Translations under genes and position numbers: made by a program | In this document: piece after piece, positions 15,857 through 23,604 of the stretch | Layout: each line of letters starts with the position of its first letter | How positions within the stretch are numbered: position 1 is the first letter of the stretch | Notes under the pieces: generated by a model | What the model was told of the DNA's origin: nothing | The model's database searches: none | What the model saw: the letters and a program-made list of their open reading frames with translations, nothing else | DNA from: a virus | Virus record (IMG/VR): IMGVR_UViG_3300008952_000105 | Span: 1 to 42,118 of that record | Length of the DNA: 42,118 nt | Strand: one strand, 5' to 3'

Positions 15857-16936
15857 ATGTCAACATCTATGTTAGAACAAGCTATAATCGACGCAAAGGC
15901 TCTAAAAGAGTCGGCAATAAAGAACGCTGAAGCGATGATTATTGAAAAGTATTCAGATCAAATAAAAGAAGCAGTAGACACTCTTCTGGAACAGGAGGAC
16001 GAGTTTGGGCTCGAATCCGAGGAGGATCCATTTGCGACTCCTTCTTCCGACGAAGCAACTGCAGATCCAACATCCGATCCGGCACTAAATCAAGTACCAA
16101 CTGCACTGGAGGAAGATATCCCTGGCGCAGATGCACCGGCAGATGATAGCGGTACCGTCACAATAGACCTGGAGGGGCTTCTTCAGCAAATGGAGAAGTA
16201 TGAAGAAGAAGAGGGAGTAGAGCCCGAGGCTTCTGAGACTCATGAAGAGTTGGCAACATCCCCAGAAATAGAGCAAGCAGTAGATGCAGCACCAGAAGCA
16301 GGCAGCACCCTAGCGGAAGACGTCGACCTGGGCATAGATGATGCTCTTGTCGAGGAAATATTGGAAAGATTAAAAGTTGACATTGATCCCCAATCTAGTG
16401 GGTGGGCAGGTACTCCCGAGTCCCAGATGGAAGATTTAGAGGATCAAGCACTCGCCCGCGAGAACGACGACGAGGTTCGTGAAGAGAATGAGTCTCTACG
16501 TGCAAGAGTGGAAGAACTCAGCGAGTCACTTAAAAATATTAAAAATTCAAAAGAAGAGGCTTTGAAGCTTGTCGAAGAAAATGACCAGCTAAAAGAAGTC
16601 CTAATAGAACTGAAAGAAAAGATTGAAAGTGTAAATGTTTCCAATGCGAAGCTTTTATACATCAATAAGGCACTTGAAAATTCCTCCCTGAATGAGCGAC
16701 AAAAGAGAAAAATTGTCGAAGCAATTTCTAAGGCCAGTACAACCAAGGAAGCGAAGGTTATATATGAAACACTTCAGAGCACAGTGGGCAGCACAGAAAA
16801 ACGATCTATGCCAAAATCACTTAGCGAAGCAGTAAGCCGACCTTCTCTACTAATAAACTCGCAAAGAAATAGGGAACAAAAACAAGCAGACCCCCTTTCT
16901 GAGCGGCTTCAGCGTTTGGCTGGAATTAAAAAATAA
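15857..16936 (+). CDS. gp22: Prohead core scaffolding protein (gp22-like)
   Basis: A 359-residue protein. Residues 1-50 are helical. A highly acidic, low-complexity region rich in Glu/Asp/Ala/Pro covers about 48-160, and a long coiled coil covers about 195-275 (ENESLRARVEELSESLKN). A C-terminal segment of the T4 gp22 type follows (about 285-359, with NERQKRKIVEAISKA and SLSEAVSRPSLL). The gene lies directly before the major capsid protein, as in T4. The protein forms the inner core on which the prohead assembles and is then destroyed by the gp21-like protease. It is longer than T4 gp22 (269) because of the acidic region. Confidence 0.85.
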   Translation: MSTSMLEQAIIDAKALKESAIKNAEAMIIEKYSDQIKEAVDTLLEQEDEFGLESEEDPFATPSSDEATADPTSDPALNQVPTALEEDIPGADAPADDSGTVTIDLEGLLQQMEKYEEEEGVEPEASETHEELATSPEIEQAVDAAPEAGSTLAEDVDLGIDDALVEEILERLKVDIDPQSSGWAGTPESQMEDLEDQALARENDDEVREENESLRARVEELSESLKNIKNSKEEALKLVEENDQLKEVLIELKEKIESVNVSNAKLLYINKALENSSLNERQKRKIVEAISKASTTKEAKVIYETLQSTVGSTEKRSMPKSLSEAVSRPSLLINSQRNREQKQADPLSERLQRLAGIKK

Positions 16937-16954
16937 CATAGGAGGTTACTAAAT

Positions 16955-18694
16955 ATGTCTGTTTTACAAAAACTAACTGAAGGCATTCAGCGCCGTGACG
17001 TCTCGAAAGAAGGAGCAGCACTTCTCAACAAGTGGGAAAAGACTGGTCTTCTAGAGGGTCTAGGCAACGATAATGCTAAGAATAACATGGCCGTTCTCCT
17101 TGAGAATCAGGCTAAGGAGCTTCTCCGTGAGGCTTCCTCAATGGCAGCAGGCGATGTCGAAGGTTTCGCATCTGTTGCTTTCCCAATTGTTCGTCGTGTA
17201 TTCGGCGGATTGATTGCTAACGATTTGGTCTCGGTACAGCCAATGAGTCTACCAAGTGGTCTCATTTTCTTCCTGGACTTTACACACACTCACACCAGAT
17301 CCGGTATGAACAAAAGCGATTCCGTATATGGCGGTAACGTAGTTGGTCGTCAGATCACTGGTGGTGTTGACCTTGATGGTGACATGAGCAGTGGTGGCCC
17401 TGGCGGTTTTTACAACTTGGGAACTGGTTACAGTTCTCCAACAGCAAGTGCTTCACGTCACTTCGCTGCAGCTTCAACTGCTTGTGACGAAGTCGCGCCT
17501 AGCGCAATGACTGAGGCTCAAAAGCACCTGATCAAGTGGGACCCAGATGTTCTGGCTGGATCAAATGACGTAACTGTCTTGGAGCTTTCCGGCGCAGGTA
17601 TCCCAGCGGATCTAAACAGGAATGCCCTGTCTGCAATCTGCGAAGTTACAGGTGCATCGGCAAACAACCGACTTGTCAGAAGACTCACTCAGATTACCAG
17701 TGCTGGTAAGCTAAGAATTGTTTTCTTGGGCAATGGTGTTCCTAACTCTGGTGACGCCGCCGACGGCATTCTGTTGTCTTACCCACTCAACGATAAGTTC
17801 CAGGCTGGCGGCGCAGGCGCAGGTCAGGCTGATGCCCTCGGATCTGTTGTTGGTGCTGACACCTGGGGTCTTGAAGAGCCATCACCCGCTACCGGCGAGG
17901 TTGGTTCTTCCACTGGTAAGCAACGCATACCAGAAATTGATATTAAGGTTGACAGCATTGCTGTTACCGCAGTCACTAAGAAGCTCAAGGCTAAGTGGAC
18001 ACCTGAATTGGGACAAGATCTCAATGCATACCACAACCTTGACGCAGAGGTCGAATTGACCGGGATCCTTTCGGAGCAGATTGCTCTCGAAATTGATCAG
18101 GAAATTCTTGGTGACCTTGTTAATGGCGCTAAGGCTGGAACTCGATACTGGAGCCGTGCTCCTGGATTGTTTGTCGACAGCAGTGGTAACGAGTTAGGTG
18201 CTACTTCAGCATCGCCTGACTTTACTGGTACAGTCAGTGAGTGGTATGAGACCCTCATTGAGACTATCAATGACGTTAGTGCTCAGATCCACAGAAAGAC
18301 GCTTCGCGGCGGCGCAAACTTTGTTGTTTGCTCTCCAGAAGTTGCCAATATTCTTGAATTCACTAGTGGTTTCCGCGCAAGCGTAACTGCTGATGCTGAT
18401 AGAGGTGACATCGGTGCTGTGAAGACTGGCTCGCTTTCTAAGAAGTTTGAGGTCTATGTTGATCCTTACTTCCCAAGAAACGTGGTTCTCGTAGGACGTA
18501 AGGGTAGTTCATTCCTTGAGAGTGGCTATGTCTACGCTCCTTATGTACCATTGCAGGTCACACCTACTATCTTCGGTACGGAAGACTTCGTACCTCGTAA
18601 GGGCGTCATGACGCGCTATGCGAAGAAGATGGTACGTCCTGATATGTACGGTCTAGTTATTGTTCGTGGTCTCCTAGGTGAGGCAGGTGCTTAA
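16955..18694 (+). CDS. gp23: Major capsid protein (gp23-like)
   Basis: A 579-residue protein with the strongest ribosome site of the head block (AGGAGG, about 9 bases before the ATG). The N-terminus has the T4-type layout: NNMAVLLENQAKELLREASS (44-62 region), then FASVAFPIVRRVFGGLIANDLVSVQPM (split near 71-97) and LPSGLIFFLDF. The C-terminus ends RYAKKMVRPDMYGLVIVRGL, typical of gp23. A processing site of [L/I]xE type for the gp21-like protease is present at LRE|A (59/60); LLE at 48-50 and 32-34 are alternatives. It builds the HK97-fold shell. A terminator follows 28 bases after the stop. T4 gp23 has 521 residues. Confidence 0.95.
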   Translation: MSVLQKLTEGIQRRDVSKEGAALLNKWEKTGLLEGLGNDNAKNNMAVLLENQAKELLREASSMAAGDVEGFASVAFPIVRRVFGGLIANDLVSVQPMSLPSGLIFFLDFTHTHTRSGMNKSDSVYGGNVVGRQITGGVDLDGDMSSGGPGGFYNLGTGYSSPTASASRHFAAASTACDEVAPSAMTEAQKHLIKWDPDVLAGSNDVTVLELSGAGIPADLNRNALSAICEVTGASANNRLVRRLTQITSAGKLRIVFLGNGVPNSGDAADGILLSYPLNDKFQAGGAGAGQADALGSVVGADTWGLEEPSPATGEVGSSTGKQRIPEIDIKVDSIAVTAVTKKLKAKWTPELGQDLNAYHNLDAEVELTGILSEQIALEIDQEILGDLVNGAKAGTRYWSRAPGLFVDSSGNELGATSASPDFTGTVSEWYETLIETINDVSAQIHRKTLRGGANFVVCSPEVANILEFTSGFRASVTADADRGDIGAVKTGSLSKKFEVYVDPYFPRNVVLVGRKGSSFLESGYVYAPYVPLQVTPTIFGTEDFVPRKGVMTRYAKKMVRPDMYGLVIVRGLLGEAGA

Positions 18695-18721
18695 GTAAGC
18701 ATCCGATAGCTAAAAGAATTT

Positions 18722-18748
18722 GCCCCCCATTGATTTGGGGGGCTTTTT
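18722..18748 (+). terminator. Rho-independent terminator after major capsid gene
   Basis: GCCCCCC (18722-18728) pairs with GGGGGGC (18737-18743), with an extra A-T pair inside and a 6-base loop, followed by TTTTT (18744-18748). A textbook terminator 28 bases after the capsid stop. Confidence 0.93.
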
Positions 18749-18761
18749 CTAAACTGATAAA

Positions 18762-18768
18762 CTATTTA
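18762..18768 (+). promoter_or_regulatory. Late-promoter-like motif CTATTTA
   Basis: CTATTTA within AAACTATTTACTAC, 14 bases after the terminator T-run and 51 bases before the ATG at 18820. The terminator-then-motif order supports a promoter that restarts transcription. Confidence 0.55.
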
Positions 18769-18819
18769 CTACAAGTGATAAGGCGAAATGCTTTTATATA
18801 TTAAAAGGAGATTTATAAA

Positions 18820-19260
18820 ATGGCAAAAGTAGGAAGAGCAGCATACTCAGCAAGCAGAGCGAGATTAGAGGTGGTAACTGCTGACAAGACAATTTCAAAG
18901 AATGAGAGTGGGGAGCTTTACGCAGTCGACGCAGGCGGCGCAGTGGCCATCACCCTGCCAACTGATCCGGAGAACGGGACTAGATATTCGTTTTGGATTA
19001 TTGACGATGCCGCAGGCGCTATTACTATAACCGCAGCAGCGGCTGATGCCTTTCAGGGTGCGGTCACATGGGACGACGACGACGCAGCAGGGGACACAGA
19101 TCAGATAAAAGCTGATGGCGTCACCACTGACGATGACGTATTGACTCTCGCAGCGGACACAGAACAGGGCTCCTGGGTAGATGTAGTTTACGATAAGGAC
19201 AATACTAGGTGGCTCGTTCAGGGATTTATCTCTGCAGCGACTACGCCAGCGTTCGCTTAA
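18820..19260 (+). CDS. Putative capsid decoration or accessory virion protein
   Basis: A 146-residue protein with AAAGGAG before its ATG and its own promoter-like motif and terminator, so it forms a single-gene unit right after the capsid gene. The sequence is beta-rich and acidic: SGELYAVDAGGAVAITLP, TRYSFWIIDDAAGAITITAA, a DDDDAAGD turn and VDVVYDKDNTRWLVQGF. Similar repeats of strand plus GTxYxFxI are common in phage surface-exposed virion domains. Independent, strong expression next to the capsid gene suggests an abundant head protein such as a decoration protein. No specific family is recognised. Confidence 0.55.
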   Translation: MAKVGRAAYSASRARLEVVTADKTISKNESGELYAVDAGGAVAITLPTDPENGTRYSFWIIDDAAGAITITAAAADAFQGAVTWDDDDAAGDTDQIKADGVTTDDDVLTLAADTEQGSWVDVVYDKDNTRWLVQGFISAATTPAFA

Positions 19261-19298
19261 TAAATAATCAACTCGACTTATCATCGAAATAGAATCAG

Positions 19299-19332
19299 CC
19301 CCAAGTCTTATGGCTTGGGGTTTTCTATTTTT
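19299..19332 (+). terminator. Rho-independent terminator
   Basis: CCCCAAGTC (19299-19307) pairs with GGCTTGGGG (19312-19320), including one T-G pair, over a 4-base loop. It is followed by TTTT, CTA and TTTTTT. It lies 38 bases after the stop of the gene ending at 19260 and immediately before the next late-motif. Confidence 0.9.
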
Positions 19333-19336
19333 TGGA

Positions 19337-19343
19337 CTAATTA
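19337..19343 (+). promoter_or_regulatory. Late-promoter-like motif CTAATTA
   Basis: CTAATTA within GGACTAATTACTATAC, immediately after a terminator and 30 bases before the ATG at 19374. Confidence 0.55.
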
Positions 19344-19373
19344 CTATACAAGCCTAATAAGAAGGAGTTTACA

Positions 19374-19769
19374 ATGGGCAAAACAAGAAAAAGATTAACA
19401 ATGGTGAAGTATGCTAAAAAGTATGCAAGAAAAAGAGAGGCGATAAGGCTTGCTAGGGCTCAAGCGGAACCTGCAAACAAAGAAGCACAGCCTACGCCCC
19501 TGGTTGAAGAAGAGAGACCAGTTAACGCTTTAAAACAAATGGAGCCAGAACAGCCAACTGTTGAACAGTGCGAGATCCCAGCCACGCCCGCACCGGCGAA
19601 CCCGGTCATTGCCCCAAAGCAGGCGAAAACTAGCACAACAAAGAGAAGTCGCAAAAGTAAAAGACAGAGTCCTGCAAATACAAAAGCAAGCACTACTAAT
19701 CCTACTACAACTACCAAAACTACCAAAACTAGATCGACAAGAAAGAGAAGAACCAAGTCTTCTGTGTAA
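19374..19769 (+). CDS. Basic low-complexity protein, possible internal head protein
   Basis: A 131-residue protein with AAGGAG before the ATG. The N-terminus is strongly basic and helical (KKYARKREAIRLARAQ), the middle is Pro/Glu-rich, and the last 50 residues are almost entirely Lys, Arg, Thr, Ser and Asn (TTTTKTTKTRSTRKRRTKSS), suggesting a disordered nucleic-acid-binding tail. It has its own promoter-like motif. Internal, DNA-associated head proteins of T4-type phages have this composition, but no homolog is recognised, so this is inference. Confidence 0.5.
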   Translation: MGKTRKRLTMVKYAKKYARKREAIRLARAQAEPANKEAQPTPLVEEERPVNALKQMEPEQPTVEQCEIPATPAPANPVIAPKQAKTSTTKRSRKSKRQSPANTKASTTNPTTTTKTTKTRSTRKRRTKSSV

Positions 19770-19796
19770 CAGACCGGATTTTCTTTGTTTGTGTAA

Positions 19797-19803
19797 CTAA
19801 TTA
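19797..19803 (+). promoter_or_regulatory. Late-promoter-like motif CTAATTA (before neck genes)
   Basis: CTAATTA within GTAACTAATTAAAAGAG, 28 bases before the ATG at 19832. It would drive the three-gene neck and tail-completion unit. Confidence 0.5.
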
Positions 19804-19831
19804 AAAGAGAATGCACTGGAGGATCCCTTGA

Positions 19832-21130
19832 ATGCCAACAAATCTAACACCAGCTAGTACAATGAGTAAATCAGTTCTGCCAGTTACTGGAGCAGTCAAC
19901 GATGTTAACGGGTCTGTGCCTTATAAAGTATATTCGAGCACTTCATCCGATTTTTATGATTTTAATTTTTTGTCTGGAGCGGCAGATCAGGTTACTTATG
20001 TTTATAGAAAATTAGGCGGCGATGTTCTTGATGTAGAATTGACAACAGCAAACGTTTATACTGCTTATGAAGAGGCAGTCTTGGAATATTCATATATTGT
20101 AAACATTCATCAAGCAAATAATTCCCTGTCCTCGTTCTTGGGGCACACGACTGCATCGTTCGACCACTTGGGAAACATGAAGTCATCTGGGGATACCACC
20201 CTGTCGTCTTCGCTGGCTGGAACTCAAGCTTCTTTGAAGTTTCCTCGTTTTGATTTTGGGTACGCAAGAAGGGCAACTGAGGCAGCGGCAGCAGAGATAG
20301 GAATGGGCAGAGGACAGAGAGAATACTCTGCATCATTTGATATCACAAAAGGTCAGCAAGATTACGACCTCCAGACAATAGTATCCGCCTCCGCTGCGGG
20401 ATCGTCAAACGTTGACTATTTTCGTAAGATTGGAAACAAGAAGATACTTATAAAGAAGGTCTTCTATAAGACTCCTCATGCAATGTGGAGATTCTATGGA
20501 TACTACGGCGGACTGAACGTTGTGGGAAATCTACACAATTATGGACAGTTCTCCGACTCGTCAACCTTTGAATTAATTCCAGCTTGGCAAAACAAGCTCC
20601 AGGCGAGAGCGTTTGAGGACGCAATGTATACTAGAATGTCTCACTTTTCATATGAGTTGAAGGATAATCGCCTGAGAATACACCCGATTCCATATACCGG
20701 CGGTCCATCGGCAATGTGGATTCAGTTTTCTATCCCCTCGGATCCTTTTATGGAAGAAGATTCCGCCATTGACACTGGTGTGGATGGCATCAATAACATG
20801 AATACTTTGCCTTTCGCCAATTTGCCATACAAGAGTATTAATAGTATTGGAAAGCAGTGGATAAGAAGGTTCTCCCTCTCTCTGTGCAAGGAGATGCTGG
20901 GGCAAATAAGAAGTAAATTTCAAACAATACCAATTCCAGGCGAGTCAGTAACGCTGAACGGAACAGACTTGATTTCTCAGGCGAGAGAAGAGCAAGAAAA
21001 ACTAAGGGAGGAGTTAAAGGCCACGTTATCAGAAATGACTTATTCAAAGTTGGCTGTGGTCGATGCAGAAACTTTAGAAGCAGCATCAAACCTGCAAAAG
21101 AAAGTCCCCAACCCGGTGTTTGTGGGGTGA
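19832..21130 (+). CDS. Head-tail connector / neck protein candidate (gp13 position)
   Basis: A 432-residue protein, GGAGG about 9 bases before the ATG. An early helix pair carries LDVELTTANVYTAYEEAVLEYS (split around residues 65-88), the kind of N-terminal helical segment seen in head-tail adaptor proteins. Strand-rich middle and C-terminal parts follow, with a helical RKKVFYKTPHAMWRFYGYYGG-like stretch and a final coiled coil (SQAREEQEKLREELKAT). By position, after capsid accessory genes and before tail completion, it matches T4 gp13, though it is larger (T4: 309). I am fairly sure it is a neck or connector protein, less sure which one. Confidence 0.6.
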   Translation: MPTNLTPASTMSKSVLPVTGAVNDVNGSVPYKVYSSTSSDFYDFNFLSGAADQVTYVYRKLGGDVLDVELTTANVYTAYEEAVLEYSYIVNIHQANNSLSSFLGHTTASFDHLGNMKSSGDTTLSSSLAGTQASLKFPRFDFGYARRATEAAAAEIGMGRGQREYSASFDITKGQQDYDLQTIVSASAAGSSNVDYFRKIGNKKILIKKVFYKTPHAMWRFYGYYGGLNVVGNLHNYGQFSDSSTFELIPAWQNKLQARAFEDAMYTRMSHFSYELKDNRLRIHPIPYTGGPSAMWIQFSIPSDPFMEEDSAIDTGVDGINNMNTLPFANLPYKSINSIGKQWIRRFSLSLCKEMLGQIRSKFQTIPIPGESVTLNGTDLISQAREEQEKLREELKATLSEMTYSKLAVVDAETLEAASNLQKKVPNPVFVG

Positions 21131-21136
21131 TGACCT

Positions 21137-21625
21137 ATGTCTGATAATAAATGGAAACAACCACAACAGCCCCCACCTCCGCTTTTTCTTGGCAAGAAGG
21201 AGCGGGACCTTGTAAAGCAAGTAAACGATGAGTTGGTGGAAAGGGTAATAGGGCAACAAATCTTGTACTACCCCATTAGCATTGAAAATACGGATTTCCA
21301 CCCAGTTTATGGAGAAGCTATACAGAAAAACTTCTTAAATCCGATAAGAATTCATGCCCTGGTCGAGTGGAAGGGGTATGAAACCGAGTCAACCAATCTA
21401 GGAATTGATAGAAAGTCAAAAATTACGGTTCATTTTCACAAGAGGAGACTTGTGGAAGATCAGAACTTATTTGTTAGAGAGGGGGATTTTGTTTCATACG
21501 GGGATGAATATTACGAGATAGTGTCTTTAAACGAACCGAAACAAATATTCGGACAGGTCCAGCATAAAATGGAAATAACCGCAGAATGCATAAAGGCTAG
21601 AGAGGGATTGTTTGATGCCAAGTGA
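21137..21625 (+). CDS. Neck / head-closure protein candidate (gp14 position)
   Basis: A 162-residue protein starting 6 bases after the previous stop. After a Pro-rich N-terminus (QPQQPPPPLF) comes a compact strand-rich core with QQILYYPISIENTDFHPVYGEA (split near 40-62), RIHALVEWKGYE and VREGDFVSYGDEYYEIVSL. I recall the YYPI..TDFHPVYGEA stretch from head-closure or neck proteins of marine myoviruses; this is memory, not a search. Its place between connector and tail-completion genes agrees. The end overlaps the next start by 11 bases. Confidence 0.6.
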   Translation: MSDNKWKQPQQPPPPLFLGKKERDLVKQVNDELVERVIGQQILYYPISIENTDFHPVYGEAIQKNFLNPIRIHALVEWKGYETESTNLGIDRKSKITVHFHKRRLVEDQNLFVREGDFVSYGDEYYEIVSLNEPKQIFGQVQHKMEITAECIKAREGLFDAK

Positions 21626-22514
21626 TAAAGATATATATGAACAATTTTTAGGATTCCCATTCGCTCCTTCTAGGTTGGAAAACATAGATAAGGCAATGTT
21701 GATGTACCTACAAGAACAGAAGTTTCATGTTGATACAGCGAAAGGTTCTAGTCCTGTGCCAATAGTGTGGACAACATCCGAACGCTCATTTCAGTCCAAG
21801 GCGGATTCAAGGATAAGAGACAAAGAGGGTTCTTTGATTCTCCCCATTATAACCGCAGAGAGGACTTCCGTAAAAAAGGACCTGGGCAAAAAAGGTGCAA
21901 TTCAGGCTCCCCATCATACAATTTTCCCCGACGGCAAGGGCGGAGTCTTGCCCGTTGCTAGAAGAATAAAACAAGACAAGAGTGCCAATTTTGCAAACGC
22001 AGAAGCTCAGAAAAAACGGGGTCAGCCTAACTTTCCTAGGAAAAATGGCAAGGTAGTTTATGAGACATTGTATATTCCAATGCCAGTTTATGTAACGGTA
22101 AGTTATGAAGTAACTTTAAGAACGGAATACCAACAACAAATGAATAATTTAATGGACTTCTTTATGACCAGTCCCGGTGGCGTCCACTATATTTTAATAA
22201 ATGACGATGAGTATCACAGGTATGAAGGGTTTATACAACAAGACTTTAATCACAGAAATAACCTAAGCTCTCTTTCTACTGATGAAAAGAAATATGAAAC
22301 GAAAATAAGCATTGAAGTCCTGGGGCACCTTTACGGTGGCTCTGGAGACACACCGAATGTCTCGATAAGGGAAAATGCAGTAGACTTAAAGATGCCAAGA
22401 GAGAGAATTTTGACAGGTGACCAAGTAGAAAGGGAAATAGGCGAATACAGGGGCTCACTTACCTTGCCCGACTTGCCAATTAGTATAACGGATTTAACCG
22501 ACACTGAAGAGTGA
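21615..22514 (+). CDS. Tail completion / sheath stabiliser candidate (gp15-like)
   Basis: The start is the ATG at 21615; an in-frame TTG one codon earlier is ignored. The product is 299 residues, against 272 for T4 gp15. The centre has ETLYIPMPVYVTVSYEVTLRT followed by EYQQQMNNLMDFFM (about residues 155-190), a strand-helix unit of the kind seen in tail terminator and completion proteins, and an acidic end. T4 gp15 caps the sheath and tube and joins tail to neck. The order connector, neck, tail completion supports the assignment. It overlaps the previous gene by 11 bases. Confidence 0.6.
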   Translation: MPSDKDIYEQFLGFPFAPSRLENIDKAMLMYLQEQKFHVDTAKGSSPVPIVWTTSERSFQSKADSRIRDKEGSLILPIITAERTSVKKDLGKKGAIQAPHHTIFPDGKGGVLPVARRIKQDKSANFANAEAQKKRGQPNFPRKNGKVVYETLYIPMPVYVTVSYEVTLRTEYQQQMNNLMDFFMTSPGGVHYILINDDEYHRYEGFIQQDFNHRNNLSSLSTDEKKYETKISIEVLGHLYGGSGDTPNVSIRENAVDLKMPRERILTGDQVEREIGEYRGSLTLPDLPISITDLTDTEE

Positions 22515-22550
22515 AAAAAAGAAATTTGTAGTAATAATCCATCAAAAAAA

Positions 22551-22557
22551 CTATTTA
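22551..22557 (+). promoter_or_regulatory. Late-promoter-like motif CTATTTA
   Basis: CTATTTA within AAAACTATTTATACTAG, 30 bases before the ATG at 22588. It lies in a short AT-rich gap following the tail-completion gene. Confidence 0.5.
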
Positions 22558-22587
22558 TACTAGTAAAAGAAGAAGGAGCCCGAATCA

Positions 22588-23181
22588 ATGTCCGCGCTAG
22601 ATAAACTAATAAACCTGCTAGAACAAATAAAGCAAAACGACCCAGACTTTAAAGATAGGGCTGAAAAGGCACTGGAAACTATCTTGTCAGAAGATGAAGA
22701 AATTCCGAAAGAAGACGCCCAGACCGAACCTGAACCAACCCCTGAACCAACCCCTGAACCAGCCCCTGAACCAGCCCCTGAGCCAGCCCCTGAGCCAGCC
22801 CCTGAGCCCCCAGAAGAAGAGAGAGTTTCTATTCTGAGTAAGGCTGGTCAGATAGCCAAGAACCAGGTTCAAGAGCCTGAGCCACCCCCACCTCCACCAA
22901 AGCCTCAATTCAATGATCGAGCAGAGATCTCCGATCATCACTGGCAAGACGTTCAATCAATGAGGGAAGCCCTGCCACGCTTAGTGTCTCGGTTGGGGCT
23001 CCTACAGCAGAACTATGAGGCAGAAAAAGAAGGCATTATGGAAGATATTGAGCAAATTCACCTGGGATTGAAAAAGTATGTGGCAAGTTTGCACGAACAC
23101 TATAATCTTGATCCTAATTCAGAGTATCAACTTAAGTTTCCAGAGAAACCTGAAGAAAAGGCTACTTTTATTAAGAATTAG
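22588..23181 (+). CDS. Pro-Glu repeat protein
   Basis: A 197-residue protein with AAGGAG before the ATG. A helical acidic N-terminus (1-45) is followed by a PEPT/PEPA repeat (about residues 46-76) with a four-residue period, a short linker with a second Pro run (EPPPPPPKPQF), and a helical C-domain (about 115-175). Long X-Pro repeats are stiff extended spacers, so this protein probably holds two helical domains apart. It lies between tail completion and fibre genes. No family is recognised, and a structural role is inference. Confidence 0.55.
   Translation: MSALDKLINLLEQIKQNDPDFKDRAEKALETILSEDEEIPKEDAQTEPEPTPEPTPEPAPEPAPEPAPEPAPEPPEEERVSILSKAGQIAKNQVQEPEPPPPPPKPQFNDRAEISDHHWQDVQSMREALPRLVSRLGLLQQNYEAEKEGIMEDIEQIHLGLKKYVASLHEHYNLDPNSEYQLKFPEKPEEKATFIKN
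22729..22809 (+). repeat. 12-bp tandem repeat encoding PEPT/PEPA
   Basis: Six copies of a 12-base unit, CCTGAACCAACC and near variants, plus a partial seventh. The first two copies read CCAACC, the next two CCAGCC, and the last two have GAG for GAA, so the changes arrive stepwise along the array. This is the pattern expected of slippage with duplication of adjacent variant units. Confidence 0.92.
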
Positions 23182-23226
23182 GCATAGTTACTTTTGAGAC
23201 AAAATATTTAAATGGAGAACCTGGAC

Positions 23227-23445
23227 ATGAAAACGACGTATACAACGTCAGACATAGGTATTGCAGCATATTTGCAAATTTTTAACATAAAATTGCTTCA
23301 ATGTCATCGCCTTGAGGGAGGCAAATTCTTTTTTGAATTTGAGGAACCCGCCGAGTGCAAGAAAAGAGCAATAGAGTTTCTAAGTTCAGATTTTTGTAGA
23401 TTTGATAATAATATAAGAAATTTGAAAAAGATATTGTTTTCTTAA
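23227..23445 (+). CDS. DUF5659-like small protein
   Basis: The chosen start is the ATG at 23227, 9 bases after GGAG; an in-frame ATG at 23212 would add 5 residues but lacks a clear ribosome site. The product is 72 residues. The pattern YTTSDIGIAAYLQIFNIKL, then GGKFFFEFEEP and a C-terminal FDNNIRNLKKILFS, resembles the small DUF5659 family (TSDIxLAAYL..., F.F....IR.LK). No function is known to me for that family. A motif variant ATAGTTACTTTTGAGA upstream may be its promoter. Confidence 0.55.
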   Translation: MKTTYTTSDIGIAAYLQIFNIKLLQCHRLEGGKFFFEFEEPAECKKRAIEFLSSDFCRFDNNIRNLKKILFS

Positions 23446-23604
23446 ATTTGCGTTTTTTTAATTAGTTTCTTCTGGTTTTCTACAGTTTCCTGCCTAATCC
23501 CTTTCCTTACGGTTTTCTAACTATAATTTACAATTTATTCACCCTTTATGTTTAACGGAAAAGTTTGTTTTATTCAACAATAAAACATAAGGAGAAAAAA
23601 GAAC
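23446..23604 (+). other. 159-bp AT-rich intergenic leader of the fibre gene
   Basis: No open frame of note. It contains T-rich tracts, a degenerate motif-like CTATAATTTAC at 23521-23531 and, just before the ribosome site, a perfect 9-bp inverted repeat. I see no clear terminator for the preceding gene. Confidence 0.5.
23566..23587 (+). promoter_or_regulatory. Perfect 9-bp hairpin before fibre-gene ribosome site
   Basis: TGTTTTATT pairs with AATAAAACA around a CAAC loop and ends at the AAGGAG preceding the ATG at 23605. There is no T-run in the right place for a terminator. It is AT-rich, so moderately stable; it may shield or space the ribosome site or stabilise the mRNA 5' end. Confidence 0.4.

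Noticed and set aside
17718-18059. Plus-strand open frame inside the capsid gene in another frame
   Set aside because: It is completely inside the major capsid gene, lacks a ribosome site and has low-complexity sequence.
19374-19769. Histone-like protein call for the basic protein
   Set aside because: Lys/Arg/Thr-rich composition alone does not show a histone or HU fold; left as a basic low-complexity protein.
22551-22559. T4 late box TATAAATA on the minus strand
   Set aside because: It is only the reverse complement of the forward CTATTTATA motif; there are no minus-strand genes to drive.
22729-22809. CRISPR-like short repeat array
   Set aside because: The 12-base units are directly adjacent with no spacers and encode a PEPA protein repeat.
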